Shown here one piece after another: positions 32,915 to 41,443 of a DNA stretch of 64,000 bases (positions are counted from its first letter, which is position 1; every line of letters starts with the position of its first letter). Made by a program: the position numbers and the translations under genes. The stretch lies in assembly GCA_005402585.1 (NCBI GenBank), contig BIFP01000051.1, forward strand, positions 248,001 to 312,000, read 5' to 3'. The notes beneath the pieces are model-generated. The model ran no database searches. It was not told the DNA's origin and was given only the letters and a program-made list of their open reading frames with translations. Source of the stretch: Micromonosporaceae bacterium KJ-029 (GTDB lineage Bacteria > Actinomycetota > Actinomycetes > Mycobacteriales > Micromonosporaceae).

Positions 32915-34030
32915 GTGGGAACCGAGGAGCTGTATCCGCCGCAGCGGCTGGCCGCCGCGCAGCACGCCACCGCCGCCGCCGGCCTGGACGCGTTGCTGCT
33001 CAGCCCCGGCTCCGACCTGCGCTACCTGACCGGTTACGACGCGCACGCCGGCGAGCGACTGACCCTGCTGGTGCTGCCCGCCGAGGGCGAGCCGACGCTG
33101 ATCGTCCCGACCCTGGAACGGCCGGCGGCCGAGGCGTCCCCGGCACCGGCCACCGGCGTACGCATCGTCGACCATCCCGACGGGGCCGACCCGTACCCGC
33201 TGGTCTCCGCCGCGCTCGGCGGGCCGGTCGGCGCGGTGGGGCTGGCCGACCGGATGTGGGCCGAGCAGGTCCTCGCGCTGCGCGCTGCGCTGCCCGGCGC
33301 CGGGCAGCGGCTCGCCTCCGAGGTGCTGCGGGAACTGCGGATCCACAAGTCGCCGGCCGAGATCGCGGCGCTCGCCGAGGCCGGCGCGGCGATCGACGCC
33401 GTGCACGCCCGGATGGGTGAGTGGCTGCGGCCGGGGCGTACCGAGGTCGAGGTGGCCGCCGACATCGCCGCGGCGATCCGCGCCGCCGGGCACGTCACGG
33501 TCGACTTCGTCATCGTCGCCGCCGGCCCGAACGGGGCGAGCCCGCACCACGGCACCTCCGACCGGCCGATCGGTGCCGGCGAGCCGGTGGTGGTGGACAT
33601 CGGCGGCACGATGCCCTCGGGCTACCGCTCCGACTGCACCCGCACCTACGTCGCCGGCGGCCGACCGCCGGCCGAGTTCCTGGACTACTACGCGGTGCTG
33701 CACGACGCGCAGCGCGCCGCCGTGGCGGCGGTCCGCCCCGGCGTGAGCGCCGAGGCTGTCGACGCCGCCGCCCGCGAGCCGATCGCCGCCGCCGGGCACG
33801 GCGACGCCTTCCTGCACCGCACCGGTCACGGCATCGGGCTGGACGGCCACGAGGAGCCGTACGTGGTGGCGGGCAACGACCGCCCGCTGGCGGCGGGGAT
33901 GGCCTTCTCCGTCGAACCGGGGATCTACCTGGCCGGGCGGCACGGCGCCCGGATCGAGGACATCGTCGTCTGCACGACGGACGGCGTACGACGGCTCAAC
34001 ACCACCCCCACGGAGCTCATCGCACTATGA
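32915..34030 (+). CDS. M24-family metallopeptidase (Xaa-Pro dipeptidase-like)
   Basis: 371 aa. An N-terminal creatinase-like domain (about 1-125, DALLLSPGSDLRYLTGY) precedes the pita-bread catalytic domain with metal ligands VVVDIGG (Asp), SDCTRTYV (Asp), GHGIGLDGHEEP (His), SVEPGIYL (Glu) and ARIEDIVV (Glu). It likely cleaves Xaa-Pro bonds in dipeptides in the cytoplasm. GTG 32915 follows TAAGCT by six nt. Its stop overlaps the acyl-CoA dehydrogenase start (ATGA), so the two are cotranscribed. Confidence 0.92.
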   Translation: MGTEELYPPQRLAAAQHATAAAGLDALLLSPGSDLRYLTGYDAHAGERLTLLVLPAEGEPTLIVPTLERPAAEASPAPATGVRIVDHPDGADPYPLVSAALGGPVGAVGLADRMWAEQVLALRAALPGAGQRLASEVLRELRIHKSPAEIAALAEAGAAIDAVHARMGEWLRPGRTEVEVAADIAAAIRAAGHVTVDFVIVAAGPNGASPHHGTSDRPIGAGEPVVVDIGGTMPSGYRSDCTRTYVAGGRPPAEFLDYYAVLHDAQRAAVAAVRPGVSAEAVDAAAREPIAAAGHGDAFLHRTGHGIGLDGHEEPYVVAGNDRPLAAGMAFSVEPGIYLAGRHGARIEDIVVCTTDGVRRLNTTPTELIAL

Positions 34031-35169
34031 CTGTCGACCGGATCCTGCCCACCGACGAGGCCCACGACCTGCTGGAACTGGCCACCGAGATCGCCGACCG
34101 GGAACTCGCGCCGAAGGTGGTCGAGTTCGAGGAACGCGCCGAGTTCCCCCGGGAGGTGCTGCGCACCCTGGGCCGGGCCGGCCTGCTCGGCCTGCCGTAC
34201 GGTGAGGAGCACGGCGGCGCCGCCCAGCCGTACGAGGTCTACCTGCAGGTGCTGGAGATCCTGGCCAGCCGCTGGCTCGCGGTCGCCGAGGCGGTCAGCG
34301 TGCACACCCTGTCCTGCTACCCGGTCGCCGCGTTCGGCACCGACGAGCAGCGCAAGCTGCTGCCCGACATGATCGGCGGCGAACTGCTCGGTGCGTACTG
34401 CCTGTCGGAGCCGCAGGGCGGTTCGGACGCCGCCGCGCTGACCACGAAGGCGGTCCGCGACGGGGACGCGTACGTCGTCTCCGGCACCAAGGCGTGGATC
34501 ACCCACGCCCAGGTTGCCGACTTCTACAACATCTTCTGCCGCACCGGCGGCCCCGGCCCCCGGGGCATCTCCTGCCTGCTCGCCGACCGGGCCACGGCGG
34601 GCATCCACCCGCAGGCCACCGAGCGCACCATGGGCCTGCGGTCCTCGCCGGTGGCGCAGCTCGCCTTCGACGACGCCCGGGTGCCGGCCGACCGGCTGAT
34701 CGGTGGCGAGGGGATGGGCTTCACCATCGCTATGTCCGCCCTGGACTCCGGCCGGCTGGGCATCGCCGCCTGCGCGGTCGGGCTGGCCCAGGCGGCGCTG
34801 GACTACGCGGTGGAGTACGCCCGGGAGCGCCAGCAGTTCGGCCGGTCGATCATCGACTTCCAGGGCCTCGGCTTCATGCTGGCCGACCTGGCCACCCAGA
34901 TCTCCGCCGCCCGGGCGTTGATGCTCGCGGCGGCCCGGCTGCGCGACGCCGGGCGGCCGTACTCGATCGAGGCGGCCAAGGCGAAGCTGTTCGCCACCGA
35001 TGTGGCGATGCGGGTGACCACGGACGCGGTGCAGGTGCTCGGCGGTGCCGGCTACGTGGCCGACCATCCGGTGGAGCGCTACATGCGCGAGGCGAAGGTG
35101 TTGCAGATCGTCGAGGGCACCAACCAGATCCAGCGTCTGGTGATCTCCCGGGCACTGGCGAAGGGCTGA
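34027..35169 (+). CDS. Acyl-CoA dehydrogenase
   Basis: 380 aa flavoenzyme. Landmarks are AYCLSEPQGGSDAAAL (FAD/substrate site), VSGTKAWITHAQ, ERQQFGRSIIDFQGLGFMLADL, VLGGAGYVADHPVERYMREAK and IVEGTNQIQR, in which the Glu is at the catalytic-base position of the common subfamily. It oxidises acyl-CoA to enoyl-CoA, with chain type unknown. It is coupled to the upstream peptidase gene (34027-34030). An Lrp-type regulator follows after 64 bp, which may point to branched-chain amino acid catabolism, though that is only a guess from position. Confidence 0.93.
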   Translation: MTVDRILPTDEAHDLLELATEIADRELAPKVVEFEERAEFPREVLRTLGRAGLLGLPYGEEHGGAAQPYEVYLQVLEILASRWLAVAEAVSVHTLSCYPVAAFGTDEQRKLLPDMIGGELLGAYCLSEPQGGSDAAALTTKAVRDGDAYVVSGTKAWITHAQVADFYNIFCRTGGPGPRGISCLLADRATAGIHPQATERTMGLRSSPVAQLAFDDARVPADRLIGGEGMGFTIAMSALDSGRLGIAACAVGLAQAALDYAVEYARERQQFGRSIIDFQGLGFMLADLATQISAARALMLAAARLRDAGRPYSIEAAKAKLFATDVAMRVTTDAVQVLGGAGYVADHPVERYMREAKVLQIVEGTNQIQRLVISRALAKG

Positions 35170-35220
35170 CCGAGCGTGACGCCCGGCGGGCCTGTCGTCG
35201 CGTCGGCGCCGCTTTCCCGG

Positions 35221-35226
35221 TAGGTT
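35221..35226 (+). promoter_or_regulatory. -10 element TAGGTT of a leaderless gene
   Basis: TAGGTT is followed after seven nt by GTG 35234. This supports GTG 35234 as the start of the Lrp gene rather than the TTG at 35225, which overlaps the -10 itself. Confidence 0.55.
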
Positions 35227-35233
35227 GCACGCC

Positions 35234-35722
35234 GTGGAGGAGATCGACCGCGCCATCGTCACCGCGCTGACCGCCGACGGTCGGCTGTCGTACACGGACC
35301 TCGCGGAGAAGGTGGGCCTGTCGGTTTCCGCCGTGCACCAGCGGGTGCGCCGGCTGGAGCAGCGCGGTGTGATCAAGGGCTACACCGCCCAGGTCTCCTT
35401 CGAGGCCCTCGACCTGCCGCTGACCGCGTTCGTGGCGATCCGGCCGTTCGACCCGTCGCAGCCCGACGACGCGCCGGAGCGGCTGGCCCACCTGCCTGAG
35501 ATCGACTCATGTTACTCGGTGGCGGGGGAGGACTTCTACCTGCTGCTGCTGAGAGTGGCCGGCCCGGCCGACCTGGAGCGGGTGCTCCAGGAGATCCGTA
35601 CCTCGGCCAATGTCACCACCCGGACCACCGTGGTGCTCTCCACTCCGTACGAGCACCGCCCGCCGAAGGTCGCCTCCGAGCCCTCGAACCAGCATCGGCA
35701 CCGGGGCGCCCCGGCTGAATAG
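35234..35722 (+). CDS. Lrp/AsnC-family transcriptional regulator
   Basis: 162 aa. The N-terminal winged helix reads EEIDRAIVTALTADGRLSYTDLAEKVGLSVSAVHQRVRRLEQRGVI-like, with a C-terminal RAM (ligand-binding) domain (VAGEDFYLLLLRVAG, TTVVLSTPYEHRP). Such regulators respond to amino acids. The gene appears leaderless (TAGGTT, seven nt gap). The C-terminal tail after RPPKV is Glu/His-rich and longer than typical. Targets may be the neighbouring acyl-CoA dehydrogenase operon. Confidence 0.9.
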   Translation: MEEIDRAIVTALTADGRLSYTDLAEKVGLSVSAVHQRVRRLEQRGVIKGYTAQVSFEALDLPLTAFVAIRPFDPSQPDDAPERLAHLPEIDSCYSVAGEDFYLLLLRVAGPADLERVLQEIRTSANVTTRTTVVLSTPYEHRPPKVASEPSNQHRHRGAPAE

Positions 35723-36030
35723 GCGGGTTCGCCAACACGAAACGGCTGATTCGCTACCACCCGACCAGCGGCACCTGTCGGACGGACGTTTCCAGCGTCT
35801 GGCCTTTGGGTCGCCGTCGCCTGCTCAACGATGAGCGACAGCCGCCTGACGGGTCCTCGGAATCGGTGGGTTGCATGATCAACTTATCAGGTGAGGAGAT
35901 CTATAATCCAACCCTGCTTGTGCCGGAATCCGATTTGGACATTGAGATCGCGCTGCTTCTGCGACCGATGTTGTCCCTGGTGGCGGTGCCACCCAGGTCG
36001 CTTTGCGTGCGTTCACGGGGAGGATTGAAA
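35723..36030. promoter_or_regulatory. 308-bp upstream region of the wall-polymer island with a TATAAT box
   Basis: This stretch is less GC-rich than its surroundings. TATAAT is exact at 35902-35907, a rare perfect -10 hexamer in this genome, with no strong -35 at 17 bp (TTGCAT at 35871 is 25 bp away). An ATG at 35878 opens a reading frame running into the leader ORF, but it has no family resemblance and no good ribosome site, so I treat it as non-coding. The leader ribosome site GGGGAGGA is at 36017-36024. Confidence 0.45.
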
Positions 36031-36087
36031 ATGTGCCGATCAACGCGATCGCGGCTGCGCCCGAAGGCGTCCGGAGCCCGCTGGTGA
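36031..36087 (+). CDS. 18-aa Arg-rich leader ORF, copy A
   Basis: ATG 36031 follows GGGGAGGA (36017-36024) by six nt, the best ribosome site in the region. The peptide is MCRSTRSRLRPKASGARW (six of 18 residues Arg or Lys in the first 12). Its TGA (36085-36087) overlaps the GTG start of the large gene (GTGA). A related 18-codon ORF with the same ribosome site and same overlap precedes the pyruvyltransferase gene (38215). Conservation of length and position at both genes, despite many base changes, argues for a functional coupled leader. Confidence 0.55.
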   Translation: MCRSTRSRLRPKASGARW

Positions 36088-37913
36088 CTCGAAGCGTAAT
36101 CCCTTCAGATGAAGATCAGGTTAACGCGGCGCGGATTGCGGCAGAACAGCCCGGCGAACCGGCGGGGCGCGGTGAACTGGCCGCGGTGGAAGAACTCGTC
36201 GTCAAGGGCTCGGCGGTGACGACTTCGAAGCCGGGCGGGTCCGGGTTCCGCAGCTGGCTTGCGAGGCGACTGCCCGCCTTGACGGCCGAACTACTGGCCC
36301 TTTTCGCCCTGTTGCTGGCGGCGGTGGGGAATTCTCCCCTCTGGGCGCTTCCCCCGGCCGTTGCCACGTTCGGTCTGCTGGGGTGGATGTGGTTTGGCGT
36401 GCTGCGCGGCGGCCCAGTGCCGTCCGGAAAGTCCGTTGTATCGCGAATTCTCCTGCTCGCGTGCGCGTGCCTGGTCGGTGCGGTACACGGCAGCCTTGAT
36501 CCCTTCATGGTCGCTGGCATCGGCTTCGCCGCCCTGGCGGGGCTCGCCGAGTCCCCATTGGCGGTCCTGGCACGTGGTACCCAACCCGTCACGGCCAACC
36601 TGCCCGGAACCGGATCGCGATCCATCCGTCGTCCGAGTACCAGCCGCGTCGCGCTGGTAAACAGCGCTGTCGTGCTTGTGGCACTGGCCTGCGCCTTTGC
36701 GGACAATCTTGGGGTGGTCGTGCTTGCTGCAGCGACCGCGGCCCTCGGGTTGGTTGCGTTCACCGGCGCCCAGGCGCTGACTCGGTCATGGCGGTGGCGG
36801 GACGTTGAAAGCAGACTGCCCGCCCTGGTGGCCGACTATCAGCCGGTCTTCCTCCTGCATTGGCACGCCGCCGCCGGTACCGAGTACCAGATCGGCATGT
36901 GGCTTCCCTACCTTGAGCGCCTCAGCAAGCGATTCATGGTCGTGGTACGCACCGAGCACAACTTCGCCGAGGCGGCACGCCTGACCAGCGTCCCCGTGAT
37001 CCTGCGTCGGAGTGCCAGTCAGCTCGATGATGTGATCGCCGCCTCACTCCGCGCTGCTTTCTACGTGAACAACGCAACCAGGAACAACGACGTCATCCGG
37101 TACACGAACCTGACGCACATTCAGCTCAACCACGGTGACAGCGACAAGGTGCCGAGTCACAACCCGGTCTTCCGGATGTACGACAAGAACTTCGTCGCCG
37201 GCCAGGCCGCGATCGACCGGTTCGCCGCCAACGGCGTGAAGATGCCGGCGGAGATGTTCGCGATCGTGGGTCGCCCGCAGGTGGAAGACGTCGCGATCGC
37301 CACCGAGCCGATCTCCTCGATCGCCAACCCTCGCGTTCTGTACGCACCGACGTGGGCCGGCTTCAACGCCGACTCGAACTATTCGTCGCTGCTGGTCGGC
37401 TACGACATCGTCAAGGCGCTGGTGGCTCGCGGTTGCAGTGTCGTCTTCCGGCCCCATCCGTACTCCCGGCGGTCCCCAGAAATGGACCACGAGTGTGAGC
37501 GCATCCGCACGCTGCTGGCAGACGACCGGATCGCGGGTGGACGACCGCATGTCTTCGGTCCCGAGGCCGAGACGAAGATGTCGGTGGTGGACTGCTTCAA
37601 CGCGTCCGACGTGATGGTGTCGGACGTGTCGAGTGTGGTGGCCGACTACCTGTACTCGGAGAAGCCGTTCGCGATGGTGGCCGTCTCGACGCCGGCGGCT
37701 ACGTTCACGGATTCGTTCCCGCTCGGCCGGGCGAGCTACGTGATCGACGCCTACGGCGGCCGGGTGCGGGGGCTCGACGCCGCCCTGGACGACCTGCTCG
37801 GCCGGGACCCGCTCGACACCACCCGCCGTGACCTCAAGAAGTACTACCTCGGGGACATCCCGGCGGAGCAGTACGCGCAGCACTTCGTCGACGAGGCGTC
37901 GCGCTACGTCTGA
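36084..37913 (+). CDS. CDP-glycerol glycerophosphotransferase family protein, copy A
   Basis: 609 aa from GTG 36084; a shorter form would start at GTG 36216 (MTTSKPGGSG), which corresponds to the start of copy B. The N-terminal half (about 60-250) holds five to six transmembrane segments. The C-terminal half is the TagB/TagF-type transferase with IQLNHGDSDK, VLYAPTW, FRPHPY and the SDVSSVVADYLYSEKP block that carries the conserved Ser-Asp. Such enzymes add or polymerise glycerol-phosphate on wall polymers. The extra 44 residues (36084-36215) have no counterpart in copy B. Base composition is lower in GC than the flanks, suggesting a wall-polymer island. See copy B (39719) for the shared 3' block. 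Confidence 0.87.
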   Translation: MTRSVIPSDEDQVNAARIAAEQPGEPAGRGELAAVEELVVKGSAVTTSKPGGSGFRSWLARRLPALTAELLALFALLLAAVGNSPLWALPPAVATFGLLGWMWFGVLRGGPVPSGKSVVSRILLLACACLVGAVHGSLDPFMVAGIGFAALAGLAESPLAVLARGTQPVTANLPGTGSRSIRRPSTSRVALVNSAVVLVALACAFADNLGVVVLAAATAALGLVAFTGAQALTRSWRWRDVESRLPALVADYQPVFLLHWHAAAGTEYQIGMWLPYLERLSKRFMVVVRTEHNFAEAARLTSVPVILRRSASQLDDVIAASLRAAFYVNNATRNNDVIRYTNLTHIQLNHGDSDKVPSHNPVFRMYDKNFVAGQAAIDRFAANGVKMPAEMFAIVGRPQVEDVAIATEPISSIANPRVLYAPTWAGFNADSNYSSLLVGYDIVKALVARGCSVVFRPHPYSRRSPEMDHECERIRTLLADDRIAGGRPHVFGPEAETKMSVVDCFNASDVMVSDVSSVVADYLYSEKPFAMVAVSTPAATFTDSFPLGRASYVIDAYGGRVRGLDAALDDLLGRDPLDTTRRDLKKYYLGDIPAEQYAQHFVDEASRYV

Positions 37914-37915
37914 TC
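37091..37915 (+). repeat. Direct repeat, left copy (mosaic, with a 374-bp identical block)
   Basis: Aligned to 40594-41418 with a constant offset of 3503 bp. 37542-37915 is identical to 41045-41418 by eye, and 37091-37250 differs at only about one base. The middle (about 37260-37540) is diverged. Alternating identity and divergence within paralogues is the mark of gene conversion. Confidence 0.85.
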
Positions 37916-38214
37916 CCGCGACCGGCATCCGATGCTGCCAGCGGCATCGCCGCCCACGATTGGTTCCGGTTCAGCGTCAACGCCGAACCGGAACCAATCG
38001 TGCATTAGTGGCCGGTGGACAGAATCGTGCCAAACCGGTCGAATAAGATCGACAACACCCTACCCCCGGTGCCTCTGACTCACAGCGAACGGGGCTAGGA
38101 TCCATCCCTGATTCTGCGGAAGTGAGACCCGATCGCGGGCCGACGCCGCGCCGACGGCCGGTGTCGTCTCGTGGTGCCTCGGCACCCGATGCGGGTCCTC
38201 AAGGGGAGGATGCA
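37914..38214. promoter_or_regulatory. 301-bp gap: terminator hairpin, then promoter and leader of the pyruvyltransferase gene
   Basis: The left part holds the perfect stem-loop at 37955-38002. Further right, CTGACT (38075-38080) and TAGGAT (38096-38101) form a possible -35/-10 pair with a short 15-bp spacer. GGGGAGGA (38203-38210) is the leader ribosome site. No protein-coding gene longer than the leader was seen. Confidence 0.4.
37955..38002 (+). terminator. 18-bp perfect stem-loop after copy A
   Basis: CACGATTGGTTCCGGTTC (37955-37972) pairs exactly with 37985-38002; the loop can extend the stem with GCGT/ACGC. No U-tract follows. It is similar in core (CCGGTTC/GAACCGG) to the terminator after copy B, so the downstream ends of the duplicated genes are related too. 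Confidence 0.7.
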
Positions 38215-38271
38215 ATGTACCGATCGATGCGGTCGCGGTTCAGCCGGACGGTGCCCGGAGTCCGCTCATGA
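38215..38271 (+). CDS. 18-aa Arg-rich leader ORF, copy B
   Basis: ATG 38215 lies four nt after GGGGAGGA (38203-38210). The peptide is MYRSMRSRFSRTVPGVRS; together with copy A (36031) it shows the pattern MxRSxRSR. Its TGA (38269-38271) overlaps the ATG of the pyruvyltransferase gene (ATGA). The two leaders share length, ribosome site and overlap although about a third of the bases differ, which suggests that translation of the leader sets expression of the downstream wall-polymer gene. Confidence 0.55.
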   Translation: MYRSMRSRFSRTVPGVRS

Positions 38272-39722
38272 CTCGTATCCTCATCCGCGCCGGCAAGAAC
38301 CCACTGACACCACTCTCCCACGAGCAGAGCCTCTCCACATCCCGGCTGGGTGTCTTCGGGTCGAACTCTGGGAACATGTTGTTCTACAGCGCGGTGTACC
38401 GGGTCCTCAGCGTGCCCGGCACCGAGGTTGTCGCCAACTCCTACGTGCACGAGCGTCCGGTACACCGGAGGACCTACATCAACCGGACGAACGAGGAGTT
38501 CGACCGGTTCGTCCTGCCGATGGCGAACTCGTACCGGGAGACCTTCCTGCCGCACCTGCAGCGGCTCGCCGAGGTCATCGAGCGGCTGACGATTCCCGTC
38601 ACGGTGGTCGGCATCGGCGCCCAGCTGCCGTACGGCACCGAGTTCGACACGCTCCCCGACGACTACAAGAAGATCGTCACCCGGTTCACCCGGGCCGTTC
38701 TCGACCGGTCCGCGTCCATCGGTGTCCGTGGCGAGTACACGGCGCGGATGTTGAAGTACCTGGGCTTCGGCGACGAGCACGTGCGGGTTATCGGTTGCCC
38801 CTCGATGTTCGGCAACGGGCCGCTGGGGCCGCTGGTACGCAAGGTCGACTACCTGCGCTACGACAGCCCGCTGGCCATCTCGTACACCCCGAAGGTCAAG
38901 GGGGTCGACCGGCTGGTCGAGGCCAACACCAACCGCTACGCCAACAGCGTCATCGTGCCCCAGCAGCATCAGCGGCTCGCCCTCATGCTCTGGGGTGAGA
39001 ACCCGGCGAAGATCCCCAACAAGCGGATGCCGATCCACACCGACCATCCGCTCTACGAGAACGACCGGATGCGGTTCTTCGTGGACGCCTCGACCTGGGT
39101 CGAGTTCATGGCCGAGCAGCACTTCGCGTTCGGCACGCGTATCCACGGCAACGTCGCCGCCGTCCTGGCCGGTACGCCGGCCGTCGTGCTGGCCCACGAC
39201 TCCCGCACCGTCGAGCTGGCGGAGTACCACGGCATTCCCTACCGCCTCTACGCCGACCTGCCGCCCGACGTCGATGCGCAGCAGCTCTACCAGGAGGCGG
39301 ACTTCGACGTCTTCGCGACGCGGCAGGCCGAGACCTTCGAGACCTACGTGCGCTTCCTCGAGCACAACGACCTGGAGCACGTGTTCCAGCCGGGCAAGGA
39401 GAACCCGGCCTACGACAAGGCGCTTGCCGCCGCCGAGTTCCCCGGCCCGGTCCACACGCTGATGGCCTCGGACGTGACCGGTCGGCGGCAGGTGATGTCC
39501 CGCCTGCGCTGGCTGCGGCAGGGACACGACGGCGACCTGCAGCGGCCGGCCTACGAGTTCCAACCACCGTTCCGCGAACCGCGCGCACTGAATTCGCTCG
39601 AGGAGCGGGTTAGTCAACTGGAGAAGGAGCTGAAGTTGCAGCAGAACTTCCTGGCGAGCTGGCGGGGCCGGGTCAGCCGGGCGCTGCGGATCGTCCCGTC
39701 GTCGACGGGGGTCCGACGGTGA
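38268..39722 (+). CDS. Polysaccharide pyruvyltransferase family protein
   Basis: 484 aa. It starts MTRILIRAGKNP; the fold shows LGVFGSNSGNMLFYSAVYRVL, VVGIGAQLPYG, SIGVRGEYTARMLKYLGF and the characteristic AFGTRIHGNVAAVLAGTPAVVLAHDSRT of PS_pyruv_trans (CsaB/WcaK type). A C-terminal coiled coil (LEERVSQLEKELKLQQ) precedes a basic tail. These enzymes add ketal pyruvate to sugars of exopolysaccharides or teichoic-type polymers. It is flanked by two glycerophosphotransferase genes and coupled to copy B by a GTGA overlap (39719-39722), so the product is probably a pyruvylated glycerol-phosphate polymer. Confidence 0.85.
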   Translation: MTRILIRAGKNPLTPLSHEQSLSTSRLGVFGSNSGNMLFYSAVYRVLSVPGTEVVANSYVHERPVHRRTYINRTNEEFDRFVLPMANSYRETFLPHLQRLAEVIERLTIPVTVVGIGAQLPYGTEFDTLPDDYKKIVTRFTRAVLDRSASIGVRGEYTARMLKYLGFGDEHVRVIGCPSMFGNGPLGPLVRKVDYLRYDSPLAISYTPKVKGVDRLVEANTNRYANSVIVPQQHQRLALMLWGENPAKIPNKRMPIHTDHPLYENDRMRFFVDASTWVEFMAEQHFAFGTRIHGNVAAVLAGTPAVVLAHDSRTVELAEYHGIPYRLYADLPPDVDAQQLYQEADFDVFATRQAETFETYVRFLEHNDLEHVFQPGKENPAYDKALAAAEFPGPVHTLMASDVTGRRQVMSRLRWLRQGHDGDLQRPAYEFQPPFREPRALNSLEERVSQLEKELKLQQNFLASWRGRVSRALRIVPSSTGVRR

Positions 39723-41416
39723 CGACTTCGAAGCCGGCTCGATCCGGGTTCAGCGGGTGGCTGATCGGCCGCCTGCCCATCCTGTCGGCCGAGGTGCTGG
39801 CCCTTGCCGCCCTGCTGCTGGCGGCGGTGGGCGACTCCCGCCTCTGGGCGCTTCCCCCGGCCGTCCTCGCGATCGGCCTGCTGGGCTGGACGTGGCGGGG
39901 CGCACTGGGCGGCGGTTCGGTCTCCTCCGGACAGTCCCTTGTGGTGCGGATCCTTCTGCTTGCCTGCGCTTATCTGCTCAGCGCCGTGCACGGTGGCCCC
40001 GATCCCGCCCTGACCGTCGCCGTCGCCGTCGCGGCCGTGGCGATTCTCGGGGAGTCGCCGTTGGGGGCCGTCGCCCGTTCGGTCTACTCCGTCTCGGCCC
40101 ACCTGCCCGGAATCACCGCGCGGGCTTTCCGCCGCCCCAACACGAGCCGGGTCGTGATGGTCAACGGCGCCGCGGTCGTCGTGGTTCTCGGCTGCGCGTT
40201 CATCGGCACCCTCGGGGTGATCGCGCTGGCGGTGTCGGCGGCGGCGCTTGCGTTGGTCGTGTTCACCGGGTCGCAGGCGCTGACGCGGGTCCGGGCGCGG
40301 CACGCCAGCGAGACGAAGCTGCTGGATGCGCTGACCGCCTACGAGCCGGCCTTTCTGGTGCACTGGAACGCGCCCGCCGGGACCGCGTACCAGATCGCGA
40401 TGTGGCTGCCCTACCTGGAGCGCCTCGGCAAGAAGTACTTCGTCCTGGTCCGCAGCGAAGCCAACTTCAACGAGGTGGTGGGTCTGACCAAGGCACCGGT
40501 GGTACTCCGGACGGGGCTGACCGACATCGACAGCGTCATCGCACCGTCGCTGCGGGCGGCCTTCTACGTCAACACCGCGACGAAGAACAACCACGTCATC
40601 CGGTACACGAACCTGACGCACATTCAGCTCAACCACGGTGACAGCGACAAGGTGCCGAGTCACAACCCGGTCTTCCGGGTGTACGACAAGAACTTCGTCG
40701 CCGGCCAGGCCGCGATCGACCGGTTCGCCGCCAACGGCGTGAAGATGCCGGCGGAGATGTTCGCCATCGTCGGTCGCCCGCAGGTGGAGAACGTCGCGAT
40801 CGCCACCGAGCCGATCTCCTCGATCGCCAACCCCCGCGTTCTGTACGCACCGACGTGGGCCGGCTTCTACACCGACTCCAACTACTCGTCGCTGCTCGTC
40901 GGCTACGACATCATCAAGGCCCTGGTGGCTCGCGGTTGCAGTATCGTCTTCCGGCCGCACCCGTACAGCCTGCGGTCCGCCGATCTGGCCCGGGAGTGTG
41001 GGCGCATCCGGACGCTGCTGGCCGAGGACCGCCGGGTGAACGGCCGACCGCATGTCTTCGGTCCCGAGGCCGAGACGAAGATGTCGGTGGTGGACTGCTT
41101 CAACGCGTCCGACGTGATGGTGTCGGACGTGTCGAGTGTGGTGGCCGACTACCTGTACTCGGAGAAGCCGTTCGCGATGGTGGCCGTCTCGACGCCGGCG
41201 GCTACGTTCACGGATTCGTTCCCGCTCGGCCGGGCGAGCTACGTGATCGACGCCTACGGCGGCCGGGTGCGGGGGCTCGACGCCGCCCTGGACGACCTGC
41301 TCGGCCGGGACCCGCTCGACACCACCCGCCGTGACCTCAAGAAGTACTACCTCGGGGACATCCCGGCGGAGCAGTACGCGCAGCACTTCGTCGACGAGGC
41401 GTCGCGCTACGTCTGA
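39719..41416 (+). CDS. CDP-glycerol glycerophosphotransferase family protein, copy B
   Basis: 565 aa. It starts at GTG 39719 (MTTSKPARSGFSGWLIG) inside the pyruvyltransferase stop. Architecture equals copy A: five to six N-terminal membrane helices (about 20-185), then the transferase with IQLNHGDSDK, VLYAPTW, FRPHPY and SDVSSVVADYLYSEKP. The N-terminal halves of A and B are clearly diverged, while the last 124 codons are identical in DNA. It likely primes or extends the same wall polymer as copy A; retention of two copies suggests different acceptors set by the membrane halves. Confidence 0.88.
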   Translation: MTTSKPARSGFSGWLIGRLPILSAEVLALAALLLAAVGDSRLWALPPAVLAIGLLGWTWRGALGGGSVSSGQSLVVRILLLACAYLLSAVHGGPDPALTVAVAVAAVAILGESPLGAVARSVYSVSAHLPGITARAFRRPNTSRVVMVNGAAVVVVLGCAFIGTLGVIALAVSAAALALVVFTGSQALTRVRARHASETKLLDALTAYEPAFLVHWNAPAGTAYQIAMWLPYLERLGKKYFVLVRSEANFNEVVGLTKAPVVLRTGLTDIDSVIAPSLRAAFYVNTATKNNHVIRYTNLTHIQLNHGDSDKVPSHNPVFRVYDKNFVAGQAAIDRFAANGVKMPAEMFAIVGRPQVENVAIATEPISSIANPRVLYAPTWAGFYTDSNYSSLLVGYDIIKALVARGCSIVFRPHPYSLRSADLARECGRIRTLLAEDRRVNGRPHVFGPEAETKMSVVDCFNASDVMVSDVSSVVADYLYSEKPFAMVAVSTPAATFTDSFPLGRASYVIDAYGGRVRGLDAALDDLLGRDPLDTTRRDLKKYYLGDIPAEQYAQHFVDEASRYV

Positions 41417-41418
41417 TC
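40594..41418 (+). repeat. Direct repeat, right copy
   Basis: Counterpart of 37091-37915 at a constant 3503-bp distance; 41045-41418 is identical to 37542-37915. Recombination between the copies would delete the pyruvyltransferase gene and leave one hybrid glycerophosphotransferase gene. Confidence 0.85.
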
Positions 41419-41443
41419 GAGAGCGCGGCGACACCGCCCGCTG

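Noticed and set aside
35878-36087. Small protein gene starting at ATG 35878 and running through leader A
   Set aside because: No family match and weak ribosome site. The internal ATG 36031 has a strong site and a paralogue at 38215, so the short leader is the better reading.
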